Shown: positions 1 to 8,199, counted from the stretch's first letter. The stretch is DNA of 44,000 bases from an uncultured Campylobacter sp. (GCA_900539505.1 UQCL01000013.1:1-44000), one strand, 5' to 3'. The notes: a model not told the origin generated them from the sequence alone. Numbers and translations are program-made.

Positions 1-42
1 TTAGTAGCCTCTATATCCTCTGCAAAATACTTTAAAATTTCT

Positions 43-486
43 CTAAATTTCTTCTGCGAAATTCGGGAACGATAGATATACTTGTTTTTCATGCTTCTCA
101 TCATATCTTGCTACTCCCTTGCGTGAGCTTAAGTTAAAGAGAGCCAATTTAAAAACGCTTGCTAACGTATTCTTTGGAGCTGTCACACCATTAGTATGGC
201 TATTTGATATTAATTTCTTTAACAGTATTCTGGCCCCTTCGAATGTTATTTCATCGGCATTGCCTAGGACCTTGATTAACTTGCCGCCTTGCGTATAGTG
301 ATAGTGCCTGTGTGTTTTAACCGTTCCGTCTCCAGCCGGTGAGCTATAAAATTTAACGGCTATAAAATCATCTAATACTTCGACCATAGTGCGCTTATAT
401 TGCGGCAAGATAAAATTCCTGACTACTTTATCAGGATCTGATTTAAAAATTGGATTATCCTTAATTTTGGTAAAAACTTCTGTCAT
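43..486 (-). CDS. Hypothetical protein, 147 aa
   Basis: I do not recognise this protein. It is soluble-looking, with no signal peptide or membrane segment, mixed charge, and a His/Tyr cluster (HRHYHY) near residues 60-65. The ATG is well supported: AAGGAAG lies about 5 bases upstream on the coding strand. The stop is TAG at 43-45. It lies downstream of the 3' end of tRNA-Leu. Its base composition is visibly more AT-rich than the genes from atpE onward, and it lacks the low-complexity Asn/Ser inserts seen elsewhere. A tRNA-proximal cargo gene of a mobile element is possible but is inference. The gene itself looks real; its function is unknown. Confidence 0.7.
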   Translation of the reverse strand: MTEVFTKIKDNPIFKSDPDKVVRNFILPQYKRTMVEVLDDFIAVKFYSSPAGDGTVKTHRHYHYTQGGKLIKVLGNADEITFEGARILLKKLISNSHTNGVTAPKNTLASVFKLALFNLSSRKGVARYDEKHEKQVYLSFPNFAEEI

Positions 487-735
487 CTTTCTTCCTTTAT
501 ATAGTAATTTTAGGCAGATTATAGAATTTCCTCAAAGGATTAACAAGGCGGGGGCGTAGAAAAAGCTACTATACAATTTTTTAATATACAGTAGTTTTTC
601 TTAAAATATATGTGTGAATCGATGATTTTAAGTATTAAGAATTTTTTAAGAGTAATTTCAAAATTCCCAAAAATAGGGTTTAAAAAATTATTTAAAAATT
701 CAAAAAAACTAAAAAATATGGAAAATTTTGATAGA
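487..735. other. AT-rich spacer between unknown gene and tRNA-Leu
   Basis: This stretch has A/T runs and no convincing gene. Two overlapping open frames (540-767 minus and 610-831 plus) lack a ribosome site, and one runs through the tRNA. The only structure seen is the hairpin at 561-599. The composition shift relative to the right-hand side is obvious by eye. Confidence 0.5.
561..599 (-). terminator. Possible terminator hairpin downstream of tRNA-Leu
   Basis: Bases 66-73 of this hundred (CTACTATA) pair imperfectly with 585-594, flanked by A61-64 / T96-99, giving a stem with A and T tracts on its two sides. Such symmetric A/T-flanked hairpins can stop transcription in either direction. It lies about 135 bases beyond the tRNA 3' end. 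There is one internal mismatch. Confidence 0.35.
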
Positions 736-820
736 TGGTGCGACCGACGAGATTTGAACTCGTACACCTTGCGGCACTACCCCCTCAAGATAGCGTGTCT
801 ACCAATTCCACCACGGTCGC
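736..820 (-). tRNA. tRNA-Leu (anticodon GAG)
   Basis: Class II tRNA of 85 nt including an encoded CCA. The acceptor GCGACCG pairs with CGGTCGC before discriminator A and CCA. The D-arm GGTGGAATTGGTAGACAC is typical of leucine tRNAs. The anticodon stem CTATC/GGTAG encloses loop TTGAGGG, giving GAG, which reads CUU/CUC. A variable arm follows (TGCCGCAAGGTG region), then the T-arm with GTTCAAATC. It closely resembles E. coli tRNA-Leu(GAG). A TATAAT box lies about 32 bases upstream of its 5' end. tRNA-Leu genes are common integration sites, and the sequence past its 3' end changes in composition. Confidence 0.97.
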
Positions 821-851
821 ATAAATTTTAAAGCTTGATCTTAAGCCTTGA

Positions 852-857
852 ATTATA
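852..857 (-). promoter_or_regulatory. -10 box for tRNA-Leu
   Basis: On the minus strand this is TATAAT, preceded by an A/T-rich TTTAAACTTA stretch, and ends about 31 bases before the tRNA 5' end. Campylobacter sigma-70 promoters depend mainly on the -10 box, so the lack of a clear -35 box does not argue against it. It sits just after the hairpin that ends atpE. Confidence 0.5.
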
Positions 858-865
858 TAAGTTTA

Positions 866-885
866 AAGCCCGATTTCTCGGGCTT
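866..885 (-). terminator. Terminator hairpin after atpE
   Basis: AAGCCCGA (866-873) pairs perfectly with TCGGGCTT (878-885) around loop TTTC, an 8-bp stem starting 4 bases past the atpE stop. The following minus-strand bases are TAAACTTATATAA, so the U-tract is weak. It probably separates atpE from tRNA-Leu. Confidence 0.6.
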
Positions 886-889
886 AGAA

Positions 890-1228
890 TTAATTTGCAG
901 CAGCCTTTAAACCCGCTGTCAAAAAAGGATTTACGAAAAGCAAGATAAATGAAATAACTAATGCATAGATAACCTGCGCTTCGATCATCGCTAGCGAAAT
1001 ATACATCGTATTCGATAGCTTGCTAGCTACGCTCGGATTTCTAGCGATGCCGTTAAGCGTTGCACTAGCGGCATTTCCCATGCCTAATGCGCCACCCAAA
1101 GCGGCTAGACCTAAAACGACTGCAACGGTAATTGCAGAAAAAGAAACGATCTGAGTGTAAGCGCTTAGCTGCTCGCTAGCGAAAGCCGCGCCGCAAAGCG
1201 CAAATAACAATACAAGAACTTTTTTCAT
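890..1228 (-). CDS. atpE: ATP synthase F0 subunit c
   Basis: This protein forms the membrane rotor ring of F1F0-ATP synthase, and each subunit carries one ion at a conserved acid. At 112 aa it is long for subunit c but usual for Campylobacter. Visible parts: a signal-like N-terminal stretch (residues 1-18, ending AFA), first helix around 26-55 with the GLAALGGALGMGNA helix-packing motif, the polar RNP loop at 63-65, and second helix around 73-100 with the ion-binding Glu83 in MIEAQ. An ATG 12 bases upstream is in frame, but GGAG lies 6 bases before the second ATG (1228), so I use that start. The gene stands apart from the other atp genes, as in C. jejuni. It lies 157 bases past leuA and has a hairpin right after its stop. 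Confidence 0.96.
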   Translation of the reverse strand: MKKVLVLLFALCGAAFASEQLSAYTQIVSFSAITVAVVLGLAALGGALGMGNAASATLNGIARNPSVASKLSNTMYISLAMIEAQVIYALVISFILLFVNPFLTAGLKAAAN

Positions 1229-1336
1229 AAAAGTCTCCATAAATAAATTTTAAAACGAGTTTCGGCTCAATACCCCCTACTCCAACGTTTTAAGTGTGAA
1301 ATATTATTAAAATTTTGCTTTTGATTTGTTTAATCT

Positions 1337-1370
1337 GGCGGAATTTGCGTTAAATTTAACAAATCCCGCC
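1337..1370 (-). terminator. Terminator-like hairpin after leuA
   Basis: GGCGGAATTTG (1337-1347) pairs with CAAATCCCGCC (1360-1370). The single imperfect pair is a G-U wobble only when transcribed from the minus strand, which fits leuA transcription. It starts 16 bases after the leuA stop. No strong U-run follows. The loop TTAAATTTAAC is itself palindromic. Confidence 0.55.
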
Positions 1371-1385
1371 GTACACGCCGACATC

Positions 1386-2900
1386 TTAGCGCTTAGCGTC
1401 CAGATATGTGTTTAGCGCCGCAACGTAGGCCTTTGCAGACGCCAGCATCGTATCTACGTCAAGTCCTCTGCCGATGATAGCACCCTCGCCCGCAAATTCC
1501 ACCTTGACGGTTACTTTCGCCAGCGCGTCTTTGCCTTGAGAGACCGCTTTTACTTGGTATTCTTTCAGGCTGCCGCTGATACCGCTGATACGATCTATCG
1601 CTTTAAATATCGCATCCACGCCGCCGTTTCCAAGCGCGCTATCGCTTAAAATTTCATCCTTATACCTTAGCGTAAGCGCGGTGCTAGCGTGTCCTTTGTT
1701 GCAGCTATTGGAGCTTAAAACCAGCACTTCGTAGGTCTTTTCGGCTCCCACGAACTCGTCGTTTACAAGCTCTCTAATATCCTCGTCGAAAACGTCCTTT
1801 TTGCTATCTGCAAGCGCTTTAAATTTATTAAACGCGATCTCAATCTGCTCGTTACTAAGCTCATAGCCCAAAGATACCAGCTTGTCTTTGAAGGCATGGC
1901 GGCCGCTGTGCTTGCCCAGCACGAGCGAGTTTTTATCAAGCCCGATATCCTCGGCGTGCATGATCTCGTAGGTTTCTTTGTGTTTTAACACACCGTCTTG
2001 GTGGATGCCACTTTCATGCGCGAAGGCGTTTTTGCCGACGATCGCTTTATTAGGCTGCGGCTCGATGCCGGTAATGCTCGCGACTAGGCGGCTAGATGGA
2101 TAAATTTCTTTCAAATTTATATCGGTATAAAGCGGCGCAAATTTATCCCTGCGCGTCTTGATCGCCATTACGATCTCCTCCAGCGCCGCGTTGCCCGCGC
2201 GCTCGCCGATACCGTTTATCGTGCACTCGACCTGTCTGGCTCCTGCTAAAATAGCGGCTAAGGAATTTACGGTAGCCATACCGAGATCGTTGTGGTTATG
2301 CACCGAAACTACGGCGCGCTCACCGATAAGCTTAACGATTTCACCTATTCGGGCGGTGATCTCGTCAGGATAGAGATAGCCCACCGTATCGGGGATATTT
2401 ATGGTGGAGGCTCCGGCGTTTATCGCGGCGTCGCAGATCTCTTTTAAAAAACCCATATCGCTTCTGCACGCATCCTCGCAGCTAAACTCCACGTCCTCGC
2501 ATAGGCTTTTTGCGTATTGCACAGACTCTACGGCGCGCTTTATGACCTCTTGCGGTTGCATTTTGAGTTTAAATTCCATATGGATAGGGCTTGTGGCGAT
2601 GAAGGTGTGGATGCGCCCGAGCTTCGCGCCCTTTATCGCTTCGCCTGCGGCTTTGATATCTTTTTCTAAAGCGCGCGCAAGCGAACAGACGCGAGCCTTG
2701 CTAACGGCACCCGCGATCTTTTCTATCGCGTCAAAGTCCCCGGGGCTCGCCGCCGCAAAACCGGCCTCGATAACATCTACGCCCAGCTTTTCAAGCTGTA
2801 ACGCAAGATGGATCTTTTCGTCCGTATTCATCGATGCTCCGGGGCTTTGCTCGCCGTCACGAAGCGTCGTATCGAAGATTATGATTTTATTTTTGTCCAT
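1386..2900 (-). CDS. leuA: 2-isopropylmalate synthase
   Basis: First committed step of leucine synthesis: acetyl-CoA + 2-oxoisovalerate to 2-isopropylmalate, cytoplasmic. The protein has 504 residues from the chosen start, the normal size. The N-terminal DRE-TIM barrel starts with FDTTLRDGEQSPG (metal-binding Asp plus catalytic Arg). HNHDLGMATVNS is the HxH metal motif, with NGIGERAGNA after it, and a C-terminal LeuA regulatory domain (leucine feedback) follows. An upstream in-frame ATG (2933) was rejected because AAGGAC lies 7 bases before the ATG at 2900. The gene is 84 bases downstream of pssA, and from memory is not next to pssA in C. jejuni, so this neighbourhood is rearranged. A hairpin follows the stop. 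Confidence 0.96.
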   Translation of the reverse strand: MDKNKIIIFDTTLRDGEQSPGASMNTDEKIHLALQLEKLGVDVIEAGFAAASPGDFDAIEKIAGAVSKARVCSLARALEKDIKAAGEAIKGAKLGRIHTFIATSPIHMEFKLKMQPQEVIKRAVESVQYAKSLCEDVEFSCEDACRSDMGFLKEICDAAINAGASTINIPDTVGYLYPDEITARIGEIVKLIGERAVVSVHNHNDLGMATVNSLAAILAGARQVECTINGIGERAGNAALEEIVMAIKTRRDKFAPLYTDINLKEIYPSSRLVASITGIEPQPNKAIVGKNAFAHESGIHQDGVLKHKETYEIMHAEDIGLDKNSLVLGKHSGRHAFKDKLVSLGYELSNEQIEIAFNKFKALADSKKDVFDEDIRELVNDEFVGAEKTYEVLVLSSNSCNKGHASTALTLRYKDEILSDSALGNGGVDAIFKAIDRISGISGSLKEYQVKAVSQGKDALAKVTVKVEFAGEGAIIGRGLDVDTMLASAKAYVAALNTYLDAKR

Positions 2901-2984
2901 TGCTTGTCCTTTCAAATCGTTAAAATTTGGCAAAATTATAGCCGCGCAAGCTTAAAACAATCGCAGCGATAAACATATTTGAGA

Positions 2985-3734
2985 TTATTTCGCCGTTTCC
3001 TCGGGTTTGTCTTTTTTATGAAATTTAGCCGCGCTTAAATTTAAAGCTCCGCGGACTAAACCGTAAAGGATGTAAGCTAAGGCTAGCACCGCCGGAAATT
3101 CCAGCCTGAAAAGATATAAAAGCGAGAAAAATATGACGATTAGAAGCACTAAAATTTTAATCGCGTTGGGGCGTTTTAGGCTGATCTTTTTAAAGCTCGG
3201 AAAGCGTATGTTGCTTACCATCAAAAACGATAGCGCCGCCATTGCGATGATCAAAAATACCCCAAACCCTTTGGAGAGCTCATATTTTAGATAAATTCCG
3301 ATCCAAAACGCCATCGTAATCGCAGCCGTCGGAATCGGCAGCCCGATAAAAACGCTAGGCTCGTAGGTGCCCGTAGTGACGTTGAATCGCGCCAGCCTGA
3401 TCGCGCCGAAAACCACGTAAAGCGCAGCTACGAGCGAGCCGACCTTGCCGTAATCGTGCCCGACCGCGCAGTAAAATAGCAGCGCCGGCGCTACGCCGAA
3501 AGCCACGATATCTGCAAGGCTATCAAATTCCACGCCGAATTTCGACGTCGCATGCGTTAGCCTCGCTACGCGGCCGTCGAGTCCGTCGCAGATCAAGGAT
3601 AAAATGATATAAAAGATCGCGGCGCTGAAGTTGCCTTTGATCGTAGAAATTATGCTGATGACCGCCAAAAATGCACTTGCCGCCGTGAAAAAATTCGGCA
3701 ATATGTAGATTAATTTTCCCTTTTCCTCTTCCAT
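2985..3734 (-). CDS. pssA: CDP-diacylglycerol-serine O-phosphatidyltransferase
   Basis: Makes phosphatidylserine from CDP-diacylglycerol and serine, the precursor of phosphatidylethanolamine. It is an integral membrane protein. The CDP-alcohol phosphatidyltransferase signature D-x2-D-G-x2-A-R-x8-G-x3-D-x3-D is complete at residues 50-75 (D50, D53, G54, A57, R58, G67, D71, D75). Hydrophobic helices lie around 12-50, 75-110, 130-175 and 185-225, and the tail is Lys-rich (KKDKPEETAK). Length 249 is normal. The ribosome site is weak (AAGAGTAAGAG). It follows ftsH after 126 bases. In C. jejuni (from memory) pssA and a decarboxylase gene sit beside ftsH; no decarboxylase gene is present here between pssA and ftsH. 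Confidence 0.95.
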   Translation of the reverse strand: MEEEKGKLIYILPNFFTAASAFLAVISIISTIKGNFSAAIFYIILSLICDGLDGRVARLTHATSKFGVEFDSLADIVAFGVAPALLFYCAVGHDYGKVGSLVAALYVVFGAIRLARFNVTTGTYEPSVFIGLPIPTAAITMAFWIGIYLKYELSKGFGVFLIIAMAALSFLMVSNIRFPSFKKISLKRPNAIKILVLLIVIFFSLLYLFRLEFPAVLALAYILYGLVRGALNLSAAKFHKKDKPEETAK

Positions 3735-3846
3735 CTCTTACTCTTTAAATTTTATTTTCGTACCGCTTTTCGTTCGGTACCGCGGATCGCGCGTAAAGCA
3801 TTTTAGCGCGACCTTCTTAAAATTTAGCCCTAAGCTCTTACCCTGC

Positions 3847-3871
3847 GCGAGGCTTTAAATTTAAGCCTCGC
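3847..3871 (-). terminator. Palindromic hairpin over the ftsH stop codon
   Basis: GCGAGGCTT (3847-3855) and AAGCCTCGC (3863-3871) form a perfect 9-bp stem around TAAATTT, spanning the ftsH stop at 3861-3863. No U-tract follows on the minus strand, so it may be an attenuator or mRNA-stabilising stem rather than a full terminator. Confidence 0.4.
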
Positions 3872-5807
3872 TCTTTGCGCTTTCGATATCGTCGTTAGCG
3901 CCTAAATTTCGCACCAGACGGGTAGGCATACCATTATCTTTTTCAAATTTAGAGATGATCTCCACGATCTGCTCGCCAGAGACCGTCTCCTTCTCATACA
4001 GCGCCTTCACCATCTCCTCGATCGCCGGAGCATAGGTCCTTAGTGTCTCTTTTACCGCCGCGTAGCGCTCATCCAGCGTCTTGCGGACATATTCGTCGAT
4101 CTTAACCGCCGTAACCTCGCTGTAATCCTTGATGCTTTGTCCGCCGTTTAGGAAGGAATACTGCTGCTTTTCTAGCACCGCAAGCCCGAGTGCATCGGTC
4201 ATTCCTACCTGAGTAGCCATAAATTTAAGCATATCGGTAGCGCGCTGTAGATCGTTGCCCGCGCCGTCGGTGATCTCGCCCAAAAACACATCTTCCGCCG
4301 CGCGCCCTGCCAAAAACGTATCGATCTCGGCAAAAATTTCATGGCGCTGGTGCAGGTATCTATTTTCAAACGGCGAATTTAGCGTGTATCCCGCAGCGCT
4401 CAATCCGCGCGGCACGATAGTTACTTTAGATACAGGCATCGCGCCTTTAGTAACCTCGGCGATGAGCGCATGACCGCTTTCGTGGTAGGCGACGATCCGC
4501 TTTTCGATTGGGCTTACGCGGCGCGATTTTTTAGCCAGTCCGATACCGACGCGTTCGATCGCTTCGAGCAGGTCTTTTTGCTCGACCTCCGCCTTTGCCT
4601 CGCGACCCGCTAAAAGCGCGGCTTCGTTGATGATATTTGCAAGATCGGCTCCCGCAAAGCCAACGGTAAGGCGCGCGATCTCTTCGATATCGATATCGCG
4701 AGCAAATTTAACGTCGCGCATATGCACCTTCAAAATCGCCATTCTGCCGTCAAAATCGGGTCTATCGACCAAAACCTGCCTATCGAATCTGCCCGGACGC
4801 AGAAGCGCTGCATCCAGCGTCTCAGGACGGTTAGTAGCCGCAAGGACGATTACCGGGCTTGATTCCGAGCCGAAGCCGTCCATCTCGGCAAGCAGCTGAT
4901 TTAGCGTCTGCTCGCGCTCATCGTTGCCCCCGCCGATACCGCCTGCGGTTCTGCTTTTACCGATCGCGTCGATCTCGTCGATAAAAACGATCGCAGGAGC
5001 CTGTTTTTTAGCGTTATCAAACAGATCGCGCACCCTGCTGGCGCCCACGCCTACGAACATCTCTATAAAGCTCGAGCCCGATACCGAAAAAAACGGCACG
5101 TCCGCTTCGCCCGCGACCGCTTTGGCTAGCAGCGTCTTGCCCGTGCCGGGAGGCCCCACTAAAAGCACGCCTTTTGGAATTTTAGCCCCGAGGCTTATAT
5201 ATCGCTCGGGGTTTTTTAAGAAATCTACGATCTCCTTAACCTCCTCTTTCGCCTCTTCGACGCCCGCGACATCGCTAAATTTAACCTTCGGCTTTTCGGC
5301 GCTTACTAGGTTTTTAGAGCTTCCGATGCCGAGCACGCCGCCGCCCATATTGCGCTGCATGCGGTTGGCTAAAAACATCCAAATTCCAAAGAAAATCACG
5401 AGCGGCAAGACCCAGCTAAAGAGCAGATCGGTCAAAAAATTGCTCTCGTTATACGCGCCGTATGGAATTTTGCGCGATTCTAAAATTTGAACTAGCTCGG
5501 GATCATCCACACGCTTGGCGGTGTAGATTACGTTGCCGACTTGCGCTTTAATCGTGGAGCTCCCGATAGAAACCATGCTTACTTGAGAGTTTTTGATCTG
5601 CGATTTGAGCTCGGAGTAGCTCACGTTTCTCGTCTCGCCGCCTCCGCTTAGCATGTCTGAGCCCGAAAATCCGCCGCTTGGGGATATCGCTTTAAACACG
5701 ACTATCAAAATAAGCGCGAAAATTATAAAAACGCCGATCGGATTTTTATTAAAAAAATTGTTTCCGCCGCCGTTTTGAGGGGGTTGATTATTTGGGTTGT
5801 TATTCAT
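3861..5807 (-). CDS. ftsH: ATP-dependent zinc metalloprotease FtsH
   Basis: Membrane-anchored AAA+ protease that extracts and degrades membrane and regulatory proteins. 648 residues, normal. The order is: Asn/Gly-rich N-terminus, TM1 at about 24-42, periplasmic domain at about 50-125, TM2 at about 127-147, then the AAA module with Walker A GPPGTGKT (218-225), Walker B FIDEID (275-280) and the Arg-finger region around 337-343. The zinc protease motif HESGH is at 442-446. AAAGGAAAAT precedes the ATG, whose ATGA overlaps the prmA stop. It is co-transcribed with prmA upstream, the same order as in C. jejuni. The N-terminal 20 residues are Asn/Gln/Pro-rich but short, unlike the large inserts elsewhere. 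Confidence 0.98.
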   Translation of the reverse strand: MNNNPNNQPPQNGGGNNFFNKNPIGVFIIFALILIVVFKAISPSGGFSGSDMLSGGGETRNVSYSELKSQIKNSQVSMVSIGSSTIKAQVGNVIYTAKRVDDPELVQILESRKIPYGAYNESNFLTDLLFSWVLPLVIFFGIWMFLANRMQRNMGGGVLGIGSSKNLVSAEKPKVKFSDVAGVEEAKEEVKEIVDFLKNPERYISLGAKIPKGVLLVGPPGTGKTLLAKAVAGEADVPFFSVSGSSFIEMFVGVGASRVRDLFDNAKKQAPAIVFIDEIDAIGKSRTAGGIGGGNDEREQTLNQLLAEMDGFGSESSPVIVLAATNRPETLDAALLRPGRFDRQVLVDRPDFDGRMAILKVHMRDVKFARDIDIEEIARLTVGFAGADLANIINEAALLAGREAKAEVEQKDLLEAIERVGIGLAKKSRRVSPIEKRIVAYHESGHALIAEVTKGAMPVSKVTIVPRGLSAAGYTLNSPFENRYLHQRHEIFAEIDTFLAGRAAEDVFLGEITDGAGNDLQRATDMLKFMATQVGMTDALGLAVLEKQQYSFLNGGQSIKDYSEVTAVKIDEYVRKTLDERYAAVKETLRTYAPAIEEMVKALYEKETVSGEQIVEIISKFEKDNGMPTRLVRNLGANDDIESAKSEA

Positions 5808-6688
5808 ATTTTCCTTTCATAAACGAAGCTAAGCCATTCGTTTTGCTTTTTCATCTGCACGAAATTTAAATCCGAAAAAGCTTGCTCGATCCTATCTTTA
5901 TATTTTTCTAAAATCCCCGACAGCACGAGCTTGCCGCCCGGTTTTAGCGCTTTTTTTAGATCCGCGCTTAGGATCAAAATCACGTCGGCGATTATGTTTG
6001 CGACGACGAGATCAAACTGCGGCTGCGCGGCTGCGCTTGAGCCTCGCTCGTTTAAACTAGACGCCTGCTCACCCAAGCTTGAAACGCTGCCGAGCCAAAT
6101 TTTATCGATATGCACGCCGTTTTTCTCGGCGTTTTGCTGCGTAGCTATCACCGCCTGCTCGTCGGTATCGCAGGCGCTTACTTTTGCGCCCAGTTTTTTC
6201 ATTGCGATACTTAAAATTCCGCTGCCGCAGCCCACGTCAAGCGCGCTCATGCCATCGCGAGCGAGCTCGCTAAGTAGCGCCAGACACATATTGGTACTTT
6301 CATGATGGCCTGAACCGAACGCCAGCGCAGGATCGATCAGCAGATCGATTAGCGCGCGATCTTGCGATCTTTCGCACCAGCTCGGACGGACGTAAAATTT
6401 GCCGACTGCCACGGGCGCGACGCCTTTTTTATACTCATCGAGCCAGTCTTTATTTTGCTTTTTTGAAATTTCGATCTGCAGATCGGCGTCTAAATTGAGA
6501 GATCGCGCGAGCGCCTTTTTAAACTCTTCAAACGCAAATTTTAAATTTTGCAGATCCTCTTCGTCGCGGATTATGAAACGCTCGCCATCCTCCTCGACGC
6601 AGGTAACGCCGAGCTCAAACGCAAAGCTTTTAAAAAGTTCGCTTGCATTCGCGCTTTTTACGATCATCTCATAAAAAAAATCTTTCAT
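5804..6688 (-). CDS. prmA: Ribosomal protein L11 methyltransferase
   Basis: S-adenosylmethionine-dependent methyltransferase that modifies ribosomal protein L11. 294 residues. N-terminal substrate domain at about 1-95, then a Rossmann methyltransferase fold with motif I DVGCGSGILS (151-160), acidic SAM-ribose residue near CDTD (173-176) and motif IV NIIADV (231-236). FGSGHHEST around 124-132 is the family signature. Between the fourth and fifth core segments (about 202-224) there is a Ser/Ala-rich stretch, SLGEQASSLNERGSSAAAQP. It is not typical of the family and belongs to the low-complexity inserts described in the findings. Start at 6688 with a GAGG ribosome site. 78 bases downstream of hisA. 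Confidence 0.95.
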   Translation of the reverse strand: MKDFFYEMIVKSANASELFKSFAFELGVTCVEEDGERFIIRDEEDLQNLKFAFEEFKKALARSLNLDADLQIEISKKQNKDWLDEYKKGVAPVAVGKFYVRPSWCERSQDRALIDLLIDPALAFGSGHHESTNMCLALLSELARDGMSALDVGCGSGILSIAMKKLGAKVSACDTDEQAVIATQQNAEKNGVHIDKIWLGSVSSLGEQASSLNERGSSAAAQPQFDLVVANIIADVILILSADLKKALKPGGKLVLSGILEKYKDRIEQAFSDLNFVQMKKQNEWLSFVYERKI

Positions 6689-6766
6689 CGCCTCACATCG
6701 CCTTTAAATTTTAAAATTTGCATATTACTAAAATTTAGTTCAAACTTTGCTTACGCTCGGGCGTTT

Positions 6767-7474
6767 TTATAGAGCTTCGAACGCCTTTTTAAGATCGAGC
6801 GTGCCCTCGTAATACGCCTTGCCGACGATGACGCCCGCGATGAGCCCTGCGTTTTTTAGCGCGATTATGTCGTTTATATCTTTAACGCCGCCGCTTGCGA
6901 TAGTGTCGATACCGCTAGCTTTCGCGATAGAGCGGCTAAATTCTACGTTCACGCCGCTTAACATCCCGTCGCGCGATATGTCGGTGCAGATGATCGCGCA
7001 AACGCCTGCGTCCGCGTAGTCTCGCGCCAGATCGGTCGCTTTTACGCGGCTTAGCTCCGCCCAGCCCTCGGTCGCTACGAGCCCCTCTTTTGCGTCTATG
7101 CCCACGACGATGCGGTAAAGCTTCGCCATCTGCTTTACGAAATCCGGGTTTTTTAGCGCCGCCGAGCCCAGGATAAATCTATCGACGCCCAAACTCAAAT
7201 ACTCCTTTATACGCGCTTCGTCGCGGATGCCGCCGCCCACTTCTACGCGCAGACGCGTGCTTTTTACGATCCGCTCGATCGCTTTGAAATTTACCGCCTC
7301 GCCCGCAAATGCGCCGTCGAGATCAACTAAATGCAGCCATTTAGCGCCGAGATCTTCAAATTTTTTGGCTAGCTCGCAGGGGTCTTTGGAATAAATTTTT
7401 GCGCTTTGCATCTCGCCCTTGCTAAGGCGCACGGCGCATCCTTGTTTCAGATCGATCGCAGGGAAAATCTCCAT
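6767..7474 (-). CDS. hisA: Phosphoribosylformimino-AICAR isomerase
   Basis: Fourth step of histidine synthesis: Amadori isomerisation of ProFAR to PRFAR, a TIM barrel of 235 residues. The N-terminal FPAIDLKQG carries the catalytic Asp. GGGIRDEARI and the C-terminal half IICTDISRDGMLSG (second catalytic Asp) and ASGGVKD phosphate loop are clear. A GTG start one codon upstream (7477) is possible, but GGAG is 5 bases from the ATG at 7474, so ATG is preferred. The hisH stop TGA overlaps this ATG (TGATG), giving strong translational coupling. Its product feeds HisH/HisF. The two his genes lie between prmA and pglF, where C. jejuni has cheY and pglG (from memory). Confidence 0.96.
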   Translation of the reverse strand: MEIFPAIDLKQGCAVRLSKGEMQSAKIYSKDPCELAKKFEDLGAKWLHLVDLDGAFAGEAVNFKAIERIVKSTRLRVEVGGGIRDEARIKEYLSLGVDRFILGSAALKNPDFVKQMAKLYRIVVGIDAKEGLVATEGWAELSRVKATDLARDYADAGVCAIICTDISRDGMLSGVNVEFSRSIAKASGIDTIASGGVKDINDIIALKNAGLIAGVIVGKAYYEGTLDLKKAFEAL

Positions 7475-8199
7475 CACAGCTCCGTAAAATTTTTAATGAT
7501 TTTTATGCCCGCATCGTGGCTTTTTTCGGGATGTGGCTGAAAGGCAAATACGTTTTCGCGCCAGATCGCGCTTACAAACTCATAGCCGTAAAATGTGGTC
7601 GCAAGCGTGATCTCGCGCTCGCAAAGGACGTGGTAGGAGTGCACGAAATACAGATACTCAAACTCGCCTAGGCCCGCATTTATCGGCGAGCGCTTGATAA
7701 AATGCGCACTGTTCCAGCCTACGTGCGGGATCTTTAGGCTTTCGGCGCTGGCAAAATTTTGTCCGCTACGATTGCTTGGCTCCGCCTCGTCTGAATTAAA
7801 TTTCGCCCCGCCCGATCTAAATTTCATATCCTCGGACCCAGATTCCGCCCCCCGAATATTAAATTTCGTTTTGTCAAATTTCACGACGCGACCGGGCAAA
7901 ATTCCAAGCCCGCTGCGCGCGCCGAATTCCTCGCTTTGCTCGAACAGAAGCTGCATCCCTAGGCAGATGCCTAAAAAATATCTGCCGCTTGCGACGAACT
8001 CTTTAATCGCGTCGTCCATACCGCTTGCGCGAAGCTTATCCATCGCTTCGCCGAATGCGCCCACGCCCGGAAGCAGGGCTTTATCGCAGCTCAAAAGCTC
8101 CTCCCCGCTGCGCGCGAGGCAAAATTTAGCGCTGCAAAAGCTAAGCGCGTTCATCACGCTTCGGATATTACCCGCGCCGTAATCCACGATACCGATCAA
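7474..8199 (-). CDS. hisH: Imidazole glycerol phosphate synthase, glutaminase subunit
   Basis: Class I glutamine amidotransferase that supplies ammonia to HisF. The triad is Cys79 in GICLGMQ, His223 and Glu225 in HPEKS. PGVGAFGEAM (44-53) is the oxyanion-side loop. At 241 residues it is about 40 longer than usual. The excess is one block at about 111-155, rich in KF, GS and NS pairs and encoded by AAATTT-spaced DNA, placed between LPGRVVKF and IPHVGWN, which are normally close together. The start is TTG at 8199, with AAGGGC about 6 bases upstream. It overlaps the pglF stop as TTGA. HisF is not in this window. The insert lies in a surface loop region and the active-site motifs are intact, so the enzyme is probably functional. 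Confidence 0.95.
   Translation of the reverse strand: MIGIVDYGAGNIRSVMNALSFCSAKFCLARSGEELLSCDKALLPGVGAFGEAMDKLRASGMDDAIKEFVASGRYFLGICLGMQLLFEQSEEFGARSGLGILPGRVVKFDKTKFNIRGAESGSEDMKFRSGGAKFNSDEAEPSNRSGQNFASAESLKIPHVGWNSAHFIKRSPINAGLGEFEYLYFVHSYHVLCEREITLATTFYGYEFVSAIWRENVFAFQPHPEKSHDAGIKIIKNFTEL

Noticed and set aside
540..831. Two opposing open frames across the spacer and tRNA-Leu
   Set aside because: One reads through a clear tRNA gene, both are low-complexity, and neither has a ribosome site.
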